Assembly: GCA_037133915.1 (NCBI GenBank)
Contig: JBAXND010000002.1
Location: 62,001 to 126,000, forward strand
Direction: 5' to 3'
DNA: 64,000 bases
Source: Bacteroidota bacterium
GTDB taxonomy: Bacteria; Bacteroidota; Bacteroidia; Bacteroidales; CAIWKO01
This document shows positions 55,920 to 64,000 of this stretch, piece after piece; position 1 is the stretch's first letter, and each line of letters opens with the position of its first letter. The position numbers and the translations under genes are program-made. The notes below the pieces were generated by a model. That model had not been told where the DNA came from. It saw only the letters and a program-made list of their open reading frames with translations, and did no database searches.

Positions 55920-56864
55920 ATGAACCTGAATGAGAATAGTCATCTAAAAGCCTCCATAATTAGCCGTTTTCACGATGAAGGATTTTATATGGCAGGAACT
56001 GCCCGTGCGGCCTTTCTCCAGAATGAATCAGAACAGTTAAAACAATGGATCGGCCTGTCGTATAATGCAGAAATGACGTGGCTTGCCAATTCGCAGGAAA
56101 AAAGAGCCGATCCGCGCTTGCTGCTGGATGGCGCTAAAACAGTAATCACGGGCTTGTTTAATTATTATCCCCCGGAACAGCCGGTCGACAGCACATTCAG
56201 AATTGCAAAGTATGCGCTGGGGCGCGATTACCATACCGTGGTGATGGAGAAACTCAAGCGTATTGCCGCTTTTATCAATATCCTCGGACCATACCAAACA
56301 GTTACAACGGTTGATTCCGGCTCTTTTATGGATAAACCATGGGCAATGAAGTGCGGTCTTGGGTGGATCGGTAAAAACGGGCTGCTTATAAACCGTGAAA
56401 AAGGATCATTTTTCTTTATTGGCAGTATTATTACCAATCTTGAACTTGAGCCTGATATTGCATCATTGGAACACTGCGGCAACTGCACATTATGTATGGA
56501 TGCCTGCCCAACGAAAGCGATTGTAATGCCCGGCGTTATTGATGCTCGAAAATGCATAGCATATCAAACGATTGAACAGAAACCGGATTTTACAGCCGAT
56601 GAAATCGGGCAAACCGGAAATTGGATATTTGGCTGTGATGTCTGTCAGGATGTCTGTCCATACAATAGGAAGGCAGAACCGCACAACTGCAGCGACTTCA
56701 GCTTAAATCCCGTGTTAAAATCAATGACTGATGAAGACTGGCGGAACCTTGATGAGCCCCAATTCAATGCATTATTTTCACAAACAACCTTAAAACGAAC
56801 AGGGTTTAAGCGTGTCTTGCGAAATATCATGAACCGTCCGAACAAGCAATCATCGTGCAGGTAA
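55920..56864 (+). CDS. queG: Epoxyqueuosine reductase QueG
   Basis: A 314-residue cobalamin- and iron-sulfur-dependent enzyme for the last step of queuosine formation in tRNA. The 4Fe-4S motifs are CGNCTLCMDACPTKAI and CDVCQDVCPYN, and the N-terminal half contains the family motifs WLANSQEKRADPRLLLDGAKTV and DSGSFMDKPWAMKCGLGWIGKN. It acts on epoxyqueuosine at the wobble base of Tyr, His, Asn and Asp tRNAs. The gene is convergent with the hypothetical gene at 56894. Confidence 0.94.
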   Translation: MNLNENSHLKASIISRFHDEGFYMAGTARAAFLQNESEQLKQWIGLSYNAEMTWLANSQEKRADPRLLLDGAKTVITGLFNYYPPEQPVDSTFRIAKYALGRDYHTVVMEKLKRIAAFINILGPYQTVTTVDSGSFMDKPWAMKCGLGWIGKNGLLINREKGSFFFIGSIITNLELEPDIASLEHCGNCTLCMDACPTKAIVMPGVIDARKCIAYQTIEQKPDFTADEIGQTGNWIFGCDVCQDVCPYNRKAEPHNCSDFSLNPVLKSMTDEDWRNLDEPQFNALFSQTTLKRTGFKRVLRNIMNRPNKQSSCR

Positions 56865-56893
56865 AAAACCGGGAGAGTATTTGCAGTGTTTGT

Positions 56894-57265
56894 CTACACC
56901 GCAAGAATTTCGGTATCTGAGTGAATGAGTGATGTGTCACAACCTTCAGGCACAATAATTATTTTTCCGGCCGACAGAAAATTGTGCCCGGTAAGTCTGG
57001 ATGAAATTTCATCAATGCGGTTAATATGCCTGTGCGTAATTTGTTCCTCGAAAATAATTACGGCAACTACGCGTTCTGTATTTCTTCCGCAGTAGCGGTC
57101 AATAATGAAATCGGGCAGATGGGGCTGCCACGAGAGTGTTGAATTTACAATCCAACCGTCTTCTTCGGTGTATCGTGTGTTCAGAATACGCCTGGCTTCG
57201 GCTCGGACTCTTTCAGGATGAACAATCATACTGAAATGCTTTTTAGTTGTTTCTGTTTTTTTCAT
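56894..57265 (-). CDS. Hypothetical protein
   Basis: A 123-residue protein with no signal or membrane segment. I do not recognise it. The alternating pattern DFIIDRYC, RVVAVIIFEEQ and GKIIIVPEGC suggests a small alpha/beta fold. The PDF...IIFEEQ spacing is loosely like a PD-(D/E)xK nuclease core, but the Lys is missing, so I do not claim that activity. It follows the degenerate HNH gene on the same strand, 55 bp away, across a run of fourteen T residues (57294-57307), a likely spot for assembly errors. Confidence 0.55.
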   Translation of the reverse strand: MKKTETTKKHFSMIVHPERVRAEARRILNTRYTEEDGWIVNSTLSWQPHLPDFIIDRYCGRNTERVVAVIIFEEQITHRHINRIDEISSRLTGHNFLSAGKIIIVPEGCDTSLIHSDTEILAV

Positions 57266-57320
57266 AAGGGTTGGAAGAGGAAGAACTTGGTATTTTTTTT
57301 TTTTTTTAATTTTTTGGATG

Positions 57321-57689
57321 TTATTCGGACGGGAAGCGCTTTAAATTAGCGAAATAAGTATTATGATAACCATCACTGGTCACTACATTTCGCTGCGCAT
57401 TGCGCCTTGTGGCCTCAGCATTTTCCCACTGTAATGGTTTTAGGTTCTCTGGTTCGTCTGGGCCGCCATCTTCGGGAGGCAGTATATAGCTTAACTTCCA
57501 TCCGAACGAAAGTGGTAAGCTACTGTCGTTAAACTTATCCCGCCCTATCCATGCTCCGTTCTGATCTTTGCGCCATCTGTCGGGGCTGACTTCCGGGATA
57601 ATCCTCGCCTTTTCCCAAACGGCCTGCACTATATCTTCGCCAACTTTAACGTTAGCTGTAAGGTGCTTTGAGTTTTCATCTGGTTCCAT
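57321..57689 (-). CDS. HNH-endonuclease-like protein with degenerate active site
   Basis: About 122 residues from ATG 57689; the frame runs to a TTG at 57734. The core VWEKARIIPEVSPDRWRKDQNGAWIGRDKF ... FGWKLSYILPPEDGGPDEPENLKPLQWENAEA follows a known HNH-like family whose members read GWEIDHIVP..GGSD.L.NL+PL.W.NN. The Asp-His needed for metal binding and catalysis is replaced by Ser-Tyr (LSYI), so nuclease activity is unlikely, while the fold, the GG turn and the Asn/Trp-rich end are kept. A DNA-binding role without cleavage is possible. Confidence 0.6.
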   Translation of the reverse strand: MEPDENSKHLTANVKVGEDIVQAVWEKARIIPEVSPDRWRKDQNGAWIGRDKFNDSSLPLSFGWKLSYILPPEDGGPDEPENLKPLQWENAEATRRNAQRNVVTSDGYHNTYFANLKRFPSE

Positions 57690-57902
57690 TAGAGTAGAGT
57701 TTTCGTTTCCATGAGTTACAAATGAACCGACCAATTCTGTGCCTCAAAGTTAATTATTTCTTTCGGGTATTTCTCTGCTTCGTACCATGTTAGTTACTGA
57801 AGGTAAGAATATCTGAATCAATATTTATTAAAAAACACCGAAATAGTGCGTAGCTCTAAGAAAAGAAAGTTGAAAAATATTGCACCTTACTATTTATAAA
57901 CA

Positions 57903-57937
57903 ATTCATGAGACCATCGTTCTGAAAGTCTCATGAAT
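57903..57937. repeat. 11-bp perfect inverted repeat
   Basis: ATTCATGAGAC (57903-57913) and its complement GTCTCATGAAT (57927-57937) flank a 13-nt loop. There is no T-tract next to it. It could be a regulatory hairpin or the trace of a small element. Confidence 0.45.
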
Positions 57938-57972
57938 AATAGATTTTATATAAATACTCCTCCGGAGAAAAA

Positions 57973-57987
57973 ACAGTCCTTGACTGT
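57973..57987 (-). terminator. Rho-independent terminator downstream of the 51-residue peptide gene
   Basis: On the minus strand ACAGTC-AAG-GACTGT is followed by TTTTTCT. It lies about 110 nt after the stop at 58097. Confidence 0.6.
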
Positions 57988-58096
57988 CTTCCCCCGGAAG
58001 AGAAATTTTGATTTAACCTTAATTTACCTCTTTTAATCTTTCCCCAGAGGTATTCAAATACTGTTCTTTATTTTAAGAATCGTATTTTGAATAGTA

Positions 58097-58252
58097 TTAC
58101 GGCCTGGGAGGAGGAGGAGGAGGAGGTGTAGTTTTAACAATGCTGCCACCACCCGAAGGGGGATCAATCGACATTGCTGATGAGCTAACAACACTGCCGA
58201 AAATAAAGGCAGCTGCGATAACCACGGTTACAACTTTTGCGAACTTTTTCAT
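58097..58252 (-). CDS. 51-residue secreted peptide with polyproline tail
   Basis: ATG 58252, TAA 58097. The product has a typical signal peptide (MKKFAKVVTVVIAAAFIFGS, cleavage probably near SSA) and a short mature part with GGGS and then seven consecutive Pro before the final Arg-Pro. No family is recognised. A terminator at 57973 supports a real transcript. It lies upstream of and divergent from the TPR-CHAT gene, which makes a functional link possible but unproven. The mature peptide would be about 25 residues. Confidence 0.6.
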   Translation of the reverse strand: MKKFAKVVTVVIAAAFIFGSVVSSSAMSIDPPSGGGSIVKTTPPPPPPPRP

Positions 58253-59034
58253 TTTTCTCTGATTTGGTTGTTAAACATTTATTTATTGAAACAAAATTTC
58301 CGAATACTAAAACCCTTTGTTACTGATTTTTTTTTGACACCGCATCCTTCATTTGCCTGTTAATAACTTTTCGGGGGCTGCCAAAATGAATATGTAACCA
58401 AGTACTACTTTTATATTGTCAGGATGCCTCAAACATACGATGGTCAGTAAATGCAATAAACCAATCAAAGTTATTTGGAGAATCCGGAGAATAAATTTAA
58501 ACCAGTAAATTAAAGAACATTCTTACATCGAATTGTTCAGCAAATTTATGAAGGGAATAGGCAGTTTTTACATTTGACAGGGTTAAATTTTCGACAGTTT
58601 TCAGTAACAGAAGTGTTTATCTAATCATTTTAATAGTTTATATTTACTAAACGTCTTTAAAACAGCAACTTTCATAATTATCAAGAATTTCTTACAAGTC
58701 ACATTCACAGCAAGTTGATATAGGTAAGGAAACAGACTTAGAATAATGTCGTTAATCTATGCATGTTCATTGTTTATAATTTCATCTTCATCTAAATATT
58801 ATTTCATATTTAGTATTTGTTATTTAAATAATTTGAGGTGCTGGCATCAAAAGAATTGTTGATAAGTCGTTTGAATTTGTTGAAAACTCATATAATGACC
58901 GAAAATAAAGGATTACATAAAGCAAAATGCAGGGTGTAACTGAATATTTAGATCATTGCACCAACCAACTTAAATGGAATAGATTATTATAATAACTTTG
59001 AAGATATTACAAATATTAAAAACGCAGTATTATT
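58253..59034. other. AT-rich intergenic region without genes
   Basis: About 780 bp, clearly more AT-rich than the coding parts around it. I see only short unconvincing frames and the -7 box at 58993. No repeat or RNA gene was recognised. Confidence 0.6.
58993..59000 (+). promoter_or_regulatory. -7 promoter box of the TPR-CHAT gene
   Basis: TAACTTTG fits TAnnTTTG and lies 34 nt before the ATG at 59035. Confidence 0.5.
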
Positions 59035-62013
59035 ATGAATGAAAGTGTTGTTAAAATATTAATAAAGAGATATTTAAAACAATGTTTTTTCTTTTGTTTT
59101 TTGATGGTAATTTCTCATATAAATGCCAAATCACAGACTGCGGAAGTTGATTATTTTAACGCCAATATCAAAAAAGGGAATCAATCTTACATGCTTGGTA
59201 AATATTCCGAAGCGCTATATTTCTATAATCTTGCTGAAAAATCTGCCTTTATCAAAGCAAATCCCGATACAATTGCCCCGTATTTCAGGACAATGGCGTA
59301 CATTTATGAGGTTCTCGGTGATTATAAACGCGCACTCAGCTATTCTAAAAAGGATCTTTCAAGCTATATAAAACAAAAAAAGTCTGTTGAAAATATTCCT
59401 GAAAAGCTCTTAAATACTGGTTTGATGTTTATCAAGCTATGGGAGTTCGACTCTGCATCGAAGTACCTTAATGCATCAGAGTATCTTTGTAATAAGGTTA
59501 ATAAGAAGCAGTACTCAACATTAGGGAATGTAATTACAAATAAGGGCTATATAAGCTTTTTTCTCGGCGATTTTGATAAAGCAATCAGAATGCTTGATTT
59601 ATCATTGTTCTATTTTGAAAAGGAAAATAGTGCTTATTCTTTCTATTATAAATCAGGCGCCTATCAGGCTCTGGGACTGTGCTATATGCAAAAGCACGAA
59701 TATGCAAAAGCGCTCGAATGCATTACTCAATCGATTGAATTAAAAAGAAATTCGCCCTATCCGTATTTTCAGGAATACGGGGAGCTGGCGAAATGCTACA
59801 ACTACTTAAAGGATTCTGCCAACGCAGAGAACTGCTTCAAGTGGGCATTGCTTAATCCTGTTGAGAGCCAGAATATTGAAATCAGAGTACAATACGGAAA
59901 ATTTCTGTGCGACCATGGGCGGTTCAAAGATGGTGATGCTCAAATAAAAATGGCATTAGCGGGGTATCTTGCCATTTATGGGCTGAAACATCAGGAAACA
60001 TCGCTTGCGCTGCAGTTCCAGGGTTATTACTGGCTTAAAATGAACAAGCCTGACAGCGCTTTGTATTATTACCAAAAAGCGCTGATAGCGGTATCAACAG
60101 GATTTGATGATATGAGCTTTCTGAAAAATCCGGACATTAAATCAACGCCTTTCGTAATGCACCTGGGAAACGCGCTTAACGGCAAGGCAAAGGCATATGC
60201 ACTGATGGCCGAAGTGTATCCGGCGCAAAAAGAGTATTATCTCAACTTATCGTTGCGCACCTATGAAAAAGCCATGGATCTGCTGAGTATGGTGCAAAAG
60301 AGCTACATGGTTGAAGACAGTAAGTTGTTCCTGTCTGAGTTAGGAACGCCGATATACCTTGAAGCCATAGATGTTGCCGTGAAATTGCATTCGCTTACGC
60401 GTAAGCAGATTTATCTGGCACGTGCTTTCCGATATGCTGAGCTGAATAAAGCCGGCGCCCTGATGGCCGATCAGCGAAATGCATCTGCACTTAGCCAATC
60501 GGGCGTTCCAAGTCAGGTAATTGAATTTGAAACTAAATTGAAAAACGAGATTGCCGGTTATGAAAAAGTGCTTTCGGGCAATGGCTCTGCCGTTGAGGCG
60601 TTTGGAGGAAATAGTGGTTCGGCAAGGCAAAAACTTGTGCAGCTGTATGCTCAGCGCGAAAAGCTCACTGCATGGCTTGAGAAAGAATACCCTGCATACT
60701 ATGCGGCCAAATACAGTACGCAAACAGCCGACCCGGTCCAGTTTTCCAGATTGATGCCAAAGGGAATGGCTCTTGTGGAATACGCTTGTACCGATTCGGT
60801 TATTTATGCATTTGTAGTTACATGCGATTCTTTTTCAGTAGTAAGAATCAAAACAGACACTTCGTTTTACGGCATTGCCAACAAATTCAAGACGGACCTT
60901 GCACGGAAAGCACCGTCATCATACACGAACAAGTATATTTATGGTTTTGGGATGATGGCACATAAACTCTATGTGGGGCTCATGGAGCCGCTCATGCCTT
61001 TACTCAGAGATGCCGATCACGTTGTAATTGCGCCTGATGCCCGTCTGGGATACATGACATTTGACGCGCTGATGGAGGAACCGCCCGGTGATACTGCGAA
61101 ACAGCTTTTGGATTTCCGGGGGATGTCATACCTTGTTGAACGTTTTGCATTCAGTTACGTTTATTCGGCTACCTGGCTGTCGTCTGCCTTAACCGCCGGA
61201 GATAATCAGGGAAGTGGAATGATTGCTTATGCTCCTGATTACAGTTTGTTAGACAGTACGCCAATACCGGGCACCACGCGTAAAATAAAGCTTCCTCCGC
61301 TGCGCGAGGCGCGCCGTGAAGCCGAAGCCGTTGCCGGAATTTGGAAAGGAACCTTTTATGGTGGAACTGCTGCTACGCGTGCATCATTTATTGAGAATGC
61401 GCCTGAAGCATCTATTCTTCATCTTTCAATGCACAGTACCACCAACGAGGATAATCCGCTGATGTCGGGCTTGGTTTTCTCTCCCGATGGAAGTCCGGAC
61501 GATAATGGAATTCTGGATGTGACGGAAATTCGCCAATTGTCGTTTAAAACCGACCTGGTAGTGCTGAGTGCATGCCGCACTGGCAGCGGAAAAATGGTAT
61601 TGGGCGAAGGGTTAATGAGTCTTTCACGCACGTTTATTTATGCCGGCTGCCGCAGTATTATTACATCATTGTGGCCTGTGAGTGACCTTTCGGGATCGAC
61701 CATCATGCAGGCGTTTTACAGAAATCTTGCATTGGGCATGAGTAAGGACGATGCGTTGCAAAAGGCAAAACTTGATTTCATAAAAAAATCAAATTCCACT
61801 ATTTCACATCCGGCATATTGGTCAGGGTATATTTTAATAGGCAGTCCTTCGCCTATGAAAAATATCCCGACTTCGCATTGGCGGTTCTATGCCTATTTAA
61901 TTTCGGCAGTAGTATTTGTTGCAGCCTTCTTGTTTCTGTTCTTTTACCTCCGTCGGAAGCGTAAACTCAGGGTCAGGCCATCGGGCAGGTTTAAGTTTGC
62001 ATATGATAAATGA
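59035..62013 (+). CDS. Periplasmic TPR-CHAT caspase-like protease with C-terminal membrane anchor
   Basis: A 992-residue protein. An N-terminal signal (FFFCFLMVISHINAKSQ) leads into about ten TPRs (residues 35-480) and a CHAT domain (about 640-930). The CHAT dyad is visible: His800 in LHLSMHSTTNED and Cys847 in LVVLSACRTGSG, followed by the family's GEGLMSLSRTFIYAGCRSIITSLWPV. One membrane helix (about 952-972) and a basic tail (RRKRKLRVRPSGRFK) anchor it, with the protease predicted outside the cytoplasm. CHAT peptidases are clan CD relatives of caspases. It converges on an anti-sigma/sigma pair. Confidence 0.9.
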   Translation: MNESVVKILIKRYLKQCFFFCFLMVISHINAKSQTAEVDYFNANIKKGNQSYMLGKYSEALYFYNLAEKSAFIKANPDTIAPYFRTMAYIYEVLGDYKRALSYSKKDLSSYIKQKKSVENIPEKLLNTGLMFIKLWEFDSASKYLNASEYLCNKVNKKQYSTLGNVITNKGYISFFLGDFDKAIRMLDLSLFYFEKENSAYSFYYKSGAYQALGLCYMQKHEYAKALECITQSIELKRNSPYPYFQEYGELAKCYNYLKDSANAENCFKWALLNPVESQNIEIRVQYGKFLCDHGRFKDGDAQIKMALAGYLAIYGLKHQETSLALQFQGYYWLKMNKPDSALYYYQKALIAVSTGFDDMSFLKNPDIKSTPFVMHLGNALNGKAKAYALMAEVYPAQKEYYLNLSLRTYEKAMDLLSMVQKSYMVEDSKLFLSELGTPIYLEAIDVAVKLHSLTRKQIYLARAFRYAELNKAGALMADQRNASALSQSGVPSQVIEFETKLKNEIAGYEKVLSGNGSAVEAFGGNSGSARQKLVQLYAQREKLTAWLEKEYPAYYAAKYSTQTADPVQFSRLMPKGMALVEYACTDSVIYAFVVTCDSFSVVRIKTDTSFYGIANKFKTDLARKAPSSYTNKYIYGFGMMAHKLYVGLMEPLMPLLRDADHVVIAPDARLGYMTFDALMEEPPGDTAKQLLDFRGMSYLVERFAFSYVYSATWLSSALTAGDNQGSGMIAYAPDYSLLDSTPIPGTTRKIKLPPLREARREAEAVAGIWKGTFYGGTAATRASFIENAPEASILHLSMHSTTNEDNPLMSGLVFSPDGSPDDNGILDVTEIRQLSFKTDLVVLSACRTGSGKMVLGEGLMSLSRTFIYAGCRSIITSLWPVSDLSGSTIMQAFYRNLALGMSKDDALQKAKLDFIKKSNSTISHPAYWSGYILIGSPSPMKNIPTSHWRFYAYLISAVVFVAAFLFLFFYLRRKRKLRVRPSGRFKFAYDK

Positions 62014-62035
62014 TTGTGCCGATGAATCAATAAAA

Positions 62036-62070
62036 AAAGAACGACTGCCAGAGTGTGGCAATCGTTCTTT
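62036..62070. terminator. Bidirectional hairpin terminator
   Basis: AAAGAACGA-c-TGCCA / TGGCA-a-TCGTTCTTT form a 14-bp stem with one mismatch and a GAGTG loop. It lies between the convergent TPR-CHAT and TPR anti-sigma-like genes, 23 bp after the CHAT stop. Confidence 0.85.
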
Positions 62071-62124
62071 CCAAAAGATTTTTGAAGCGTTTTCTGTGTT
62101 ATAACCTTCAGGGGTTACCGCTTC

Positions 62125-63225
62125 TTACAATTGATTCAGCAGTGTTTCAGCTTTTTCTTTATCAAACGGGTTTGATTTGATAATCGTGCGGAGCATGGTT
62201 TTGGCTTCGCTCACTTCGCCCAACTTGATGTAACACAAGGCAAGATACCATTGTGCATCGGCGGTCAGGTTTGTTTTTCCCGAATTGATTACTGATAAAA
62301 ATTCAGCTTTTGCGCTGCGGTGATCATTGGTTTGCATGTAGGCTAATCCACGGTAAAATAGAGAAGCGACATAATTTTGATCGCTAGCTTCTACATTGCC
62401 GAGGAGGGTTATGGCCTCGTTGAAGTTTTTAGCAGTAAACAAATCCATTCCGTTAGCAAAGGAGTTGTTTTCGATTCCGCCATCCCTCAGAGTCATATCA
62501 GCCTGATAGGGTGAAAAATACTCTGTATACAACTGATTGCCCTGCGGCATTCTGTTCACGGTGAGCATCACAATACTCGATGCTGCGATAAGCAGTGCGA
62601 GAGAGGCTGCAACAGCCCATCTGACCCGGCCTATCCGTGGTGCAGGTTTTTTCTGATCAAGTTGTATAACTTTGGTTTCTTTCGGATTTGAGCTGTAAAG
62701 ATAGCGGCGCGATCTATTCCCTGCATAGTCTTTGTCCATAAGTAACTCGTCTATGCTGCGGTTGATTGAGTTGAATGAATTGTAAACCGTACAAAGGTTT
62801 TCATACAGTACAAGACATTCGTCGGGAGATAAGCGACCGCCATTGAACCTGTCAATGTGTATGTCGCCGATAATCTCATCAACCATTTCGGGATAGAGGA
62901 TTGCTTCAGTATGCAACCAGGCAATCTGACTGTTATCTTCGCTCTGTCCGATGTATGCGGAGATCCTGTTAATCCGGTCTTGAGTCCCGAAGTTCTCCAC
63001 ATGTTTCCGTTCGTCATCAATAAGCGATTGATGGATGGCCGTGCCGGTTTCCATGAACTGCGCTATTTCTGCCTGCCTTGACAGGAGAAATCCGTTCATG
63101 TCCCTGAACAGGGCAACATCGCGGGATAAATTCTGGTTTTGTTTGAGTTTGTCTTCAAACTGTACCAGATCCTTTCCCTTCAATTCGCCGTTGATGTACT
63201 TCTCAATCTGCTCTATGTATCCCAT
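62125..63225 (-). CDS. Anti-sigma-like membrane protein with periplasmic TPR domain
   Basis: A 366-residue protein. The N-terminus (IEKYINGELKGKDLVQFEDKLKQNQNLSRDVALFR) is a zinc-finger-free anti-sigma-like helical part as in FecR/RsiW-type Bacteroidota proteins. A cytoplasmic region follows, then one membrane segment (about 203-223, AVAASLALLIAASSIVMLTV) and a periplasmic TPR domain (about 255-366, YVASLFYRGLAYMQTNDHRSAKAEFL). It starts one base after the stop of the sigma factor gene, so the two are almost certainly co-translated. Binding of the sigma factor is inferred from layout. Confidence 0.75.
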   Translation of the reverse strand: MGYIEQIEKYINGELKGKDLVQFEDKLKQNQNLSRDVALFRDMNGFLLSRQAEIAQFMETGTAIHQSLIDDERKHVENFGTQDRINRISAYIGQSEDNSQIAWLHTEAILYPEMVDEIIGDIHIDRFNGGRLSPDECLVLYENLCTVYNSFNSINRSIDELLMDKDYAGNRSRRYLYSSNPKETKVIQLDQKKPAPRIGRVRWAVAASLALLIAASSIVMLTVNRMPQGNQLYTEYFSPYQADMTLRDGGIENNSFANGMDLFTAKNFNEAITLLGNVEASDQNYVASLFYRGLAYMQTNDHRSAKAEFLSVINSGKTNLTADAQWYLALCYIKLGEVSEAKTMLRTIIKSNPFDKEKAETLLNQL

Positions 63226-63226
63226 C

Positions 63227-63769
63227 TCAGTCGAATTTTAGATTGTTAAATAATGGATCTTGTTTTATCTTATTGTATAATGATTTCAAGCAAAGTGATT
63301 TTCTCTTGTAAAAATTATCTCTGGTATAACCCAGTTTATAACTTGTGTCTGCGCTCGCTTCCTTTTTAAATGCCGAGTTAATTATTTTTCGGCATTCATG
63401 TCCGAGCCGTATAAAATACTTCCAGTAGAGGTTATATCGTTGTTGCAGCGAATCTGTGTAATCATCGTCATCGTCGTTGCACGAAACTTCTATTTCGGGG
63501 AGAAACCGTTCGCTCAACCTTTTGCGCTCTAATTCTTTGAACCAAAGGTTGCGGCTCACTCCGATTAAGTATGCTTTAAGAGAAAGAACGCCGTGAAGGT
63601 CACTTTTTTTTAATTTTGTTGAAACAGCAAGAAAGGTTTCTTGCATCAAATCATTAAAATCATCTTCAGTACCAAAATGACGATAAACGAACTTCTTTAT
63701 TATGCCATTACACTCTTTATATAAAACATTGTAGAGCGTTTCCTGCGTATAATGCGCCGGTTCCTGCAT
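63227..63769 (-). CDS. ECF-type RNA polymerase sigma factor
   Basis: About 180 residues from ATG 63769; the frame is open to a TTG at 63844, which lies almost on the predicted transcription start. Region 2 reads YRHFGTEDDFNDLMQETFLAVSTKL and SLKAYLIGVSRNLWFKELERKR. The region 4 helix-turn-helix is weaker (ASADTSYKLGYTRDNFYKRKSLCLKSLYNKI). An acidic linker of five Asp (CNDDDDDYTD) lies between. It would direct polymerase to its own set of promoters. Minus-strand -7 boxes (63862-63855 and 63870-63863) are present. The anti-sigma gene follows by 1 bp. Confidence 0.85.
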   Translation of the reverse strand: MQEPAHYTQETLYNVLYKECNGIIKKFVYRHFGTEDDFNDLMQETFLAVSTKLKKSDLHGVLSLKAYLIGVSRNLWFKELERKRLSERFLPEIEVSCNDDDDDYTDSLQQRYNLYWKYFIRLGHECRKIINSAFKKEASADTSYKLGYTRDNFYKRKSLCLKSLYNKIKQDPLFNNLKFD

Positions 63770-63854
63770 TTGCAAGTGTATAACTTGACCGGTTATTGTT
63801 GACACGCTTCTCAATTCTACGATGTTTTTGCACGTTATTTTCAATAATTAAAGA

Positions 63855-63870
63855 CAAAGATACAAAAATA
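63855..63870 (-). promoter_or_regulatory. Overlapping -7 boxes upstream of the sigma factor gene
   Basis: Minus-strand TATTTTTG (63870-63863) and TATCTTTG (63862-63855) both fit TAnnTTTG. Their closeness to the TTG at 63844 supports the downstream ATG 63769 as start. Confidence 0.5.
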
Positions 63871-64000
63871 CCTTATGAAAAAGCAAATAATGTAGATGAA
63901 AATATTTGTCGTGGTTTTTGCCGTATTGGTTTAGAAATTTAATTAAAGTGCATAATATTAGTATTTTATGCTAAAATTAGCATTGTTTTCTTAGTGTAGA

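Larger units (their letters stand above)
57735..58096. other. Intergenic stretch with two hairpins
   Basis: No gene is visible in about 360 bp. The stretch has an 11-bp perfect inverted repeat at 57903-57937 and a hairpin terminator at 57973-57987. Confidence 0.6.

Noticed and set aside
56894-57265. PD-(D/E)xK nuclease
   Set aside because: Only a loose PD...E spacing is present and the catalytic Lys is missing.
57294-57307. Run of fourteen T residues as a terminator
   Set aside because: No hairpin precedes it; it is more likely a simple homopolymer and a place for sequencing error.
58746-58862. 38-codon plus-strand frame in the AT-rich gap before the TPR-CHAT gene
   Set aside because: Low-complexity Ile/Ser/Tyr composition as expected from AT-rich DNA, no ribosome site, no terminator.

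Overview
The window is a gene-dense chromosomal segment from a member of the Bacteroidota (Bacteroidetes), probably an uncultured or little-studied lineage. Four things point there. Secreted proteins end in type IX secretion (T9SS) sorting domains of type A (18489-21005) and type B (50610-53138), and a T9SS plug-type lipoprotein is present (38261-39661). Genes of typical Bacteroidota layout occur: an HU-CCDC81/SPOR protein, an AraC regulator with a metal-binding-like N-terminus, a short 78-residue ATP synthase epsilon subunit, and a GH2/GH92 mannosidase pair. Bacteroidota -7 promoter boxes (TAnnTTTG) sit just upstream of many starts. Shine-Dalgarno sequences are mostly weak. I see no rRNA, tRNA, CRISPR array, insertion sequence or prophage.

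Layout. 1-3.5 kb: 3' end of a DsbD-like thioredoxin protein, an AraC regulator, an alkyltransferase-like repair protein, TrmB and an HU/SPOR protein. 3.6-17 kb: two paralogous small exported proteins (3623-4063 and 16270-16677) with the same promoter architecture flank a carboxyltransferase, an M49-type metallopeptidase lipoprotein, CutC, a beta-mannosidase/alpha-mannosidase pair and TadA. 17-26.5 kb: an adenosine deaminase-like protein, a 28-residue membrane microprotein, a secreted T9SS protease, GltX, TcdA, class II aldolase and the ATP synthase beta/epsilon pair. 26.7-36.2 kb: RibF, an LRR protein, an SH3-like protein, CorA, OsmC, a two-component system, a FucP-type sugar transporter, a ZIP transporter and a polyprenyl synthase. 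36.3-42.1 kb: a large exported MORN-repeat protein, the T9SS plug protein, Prs, ribosomal protein L25 and Pth.

43.4-50.5 kb holds the most interesting block: a co-directional cluster encoding a PqqD-like small protein, an ATP-grasp ligase, a non-canonical group IV PLP decarboxylase, a urea-transporter-like membrane domain fused to an M23 peptidase domain, a TPR/beta-barrel protein and a secreted TPR protein. By analogy with the ATP-grasp/PLP-decarboxylase pair of butirosin biosynthesis (BtrJ/BtrK), this could be an undescribed system for making and exporting an amino-acid-derived product. That reading is inference.

50.6-57.7 kb: a CotH/lamin-tail T9SS cargo, a SPOR protein, a universal stress protein, RuvB, QueG and two small orphan genes, one of them an HNH-like protein that appears to have lost its catalytic Asp-His. 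57.7-64 kb: an AT-rich stretch with a 51-residue proline-tailed secreted peptide, then a TPR-CHAT protease predicted to lie in the periplasm. It converges on an ECF-type sigma factor and a membrane protein shaped like an anti-sigma factor with a periplasmic TPR domain. Together these look like a candidate proteolysis-controlled sigma-factor circuit.
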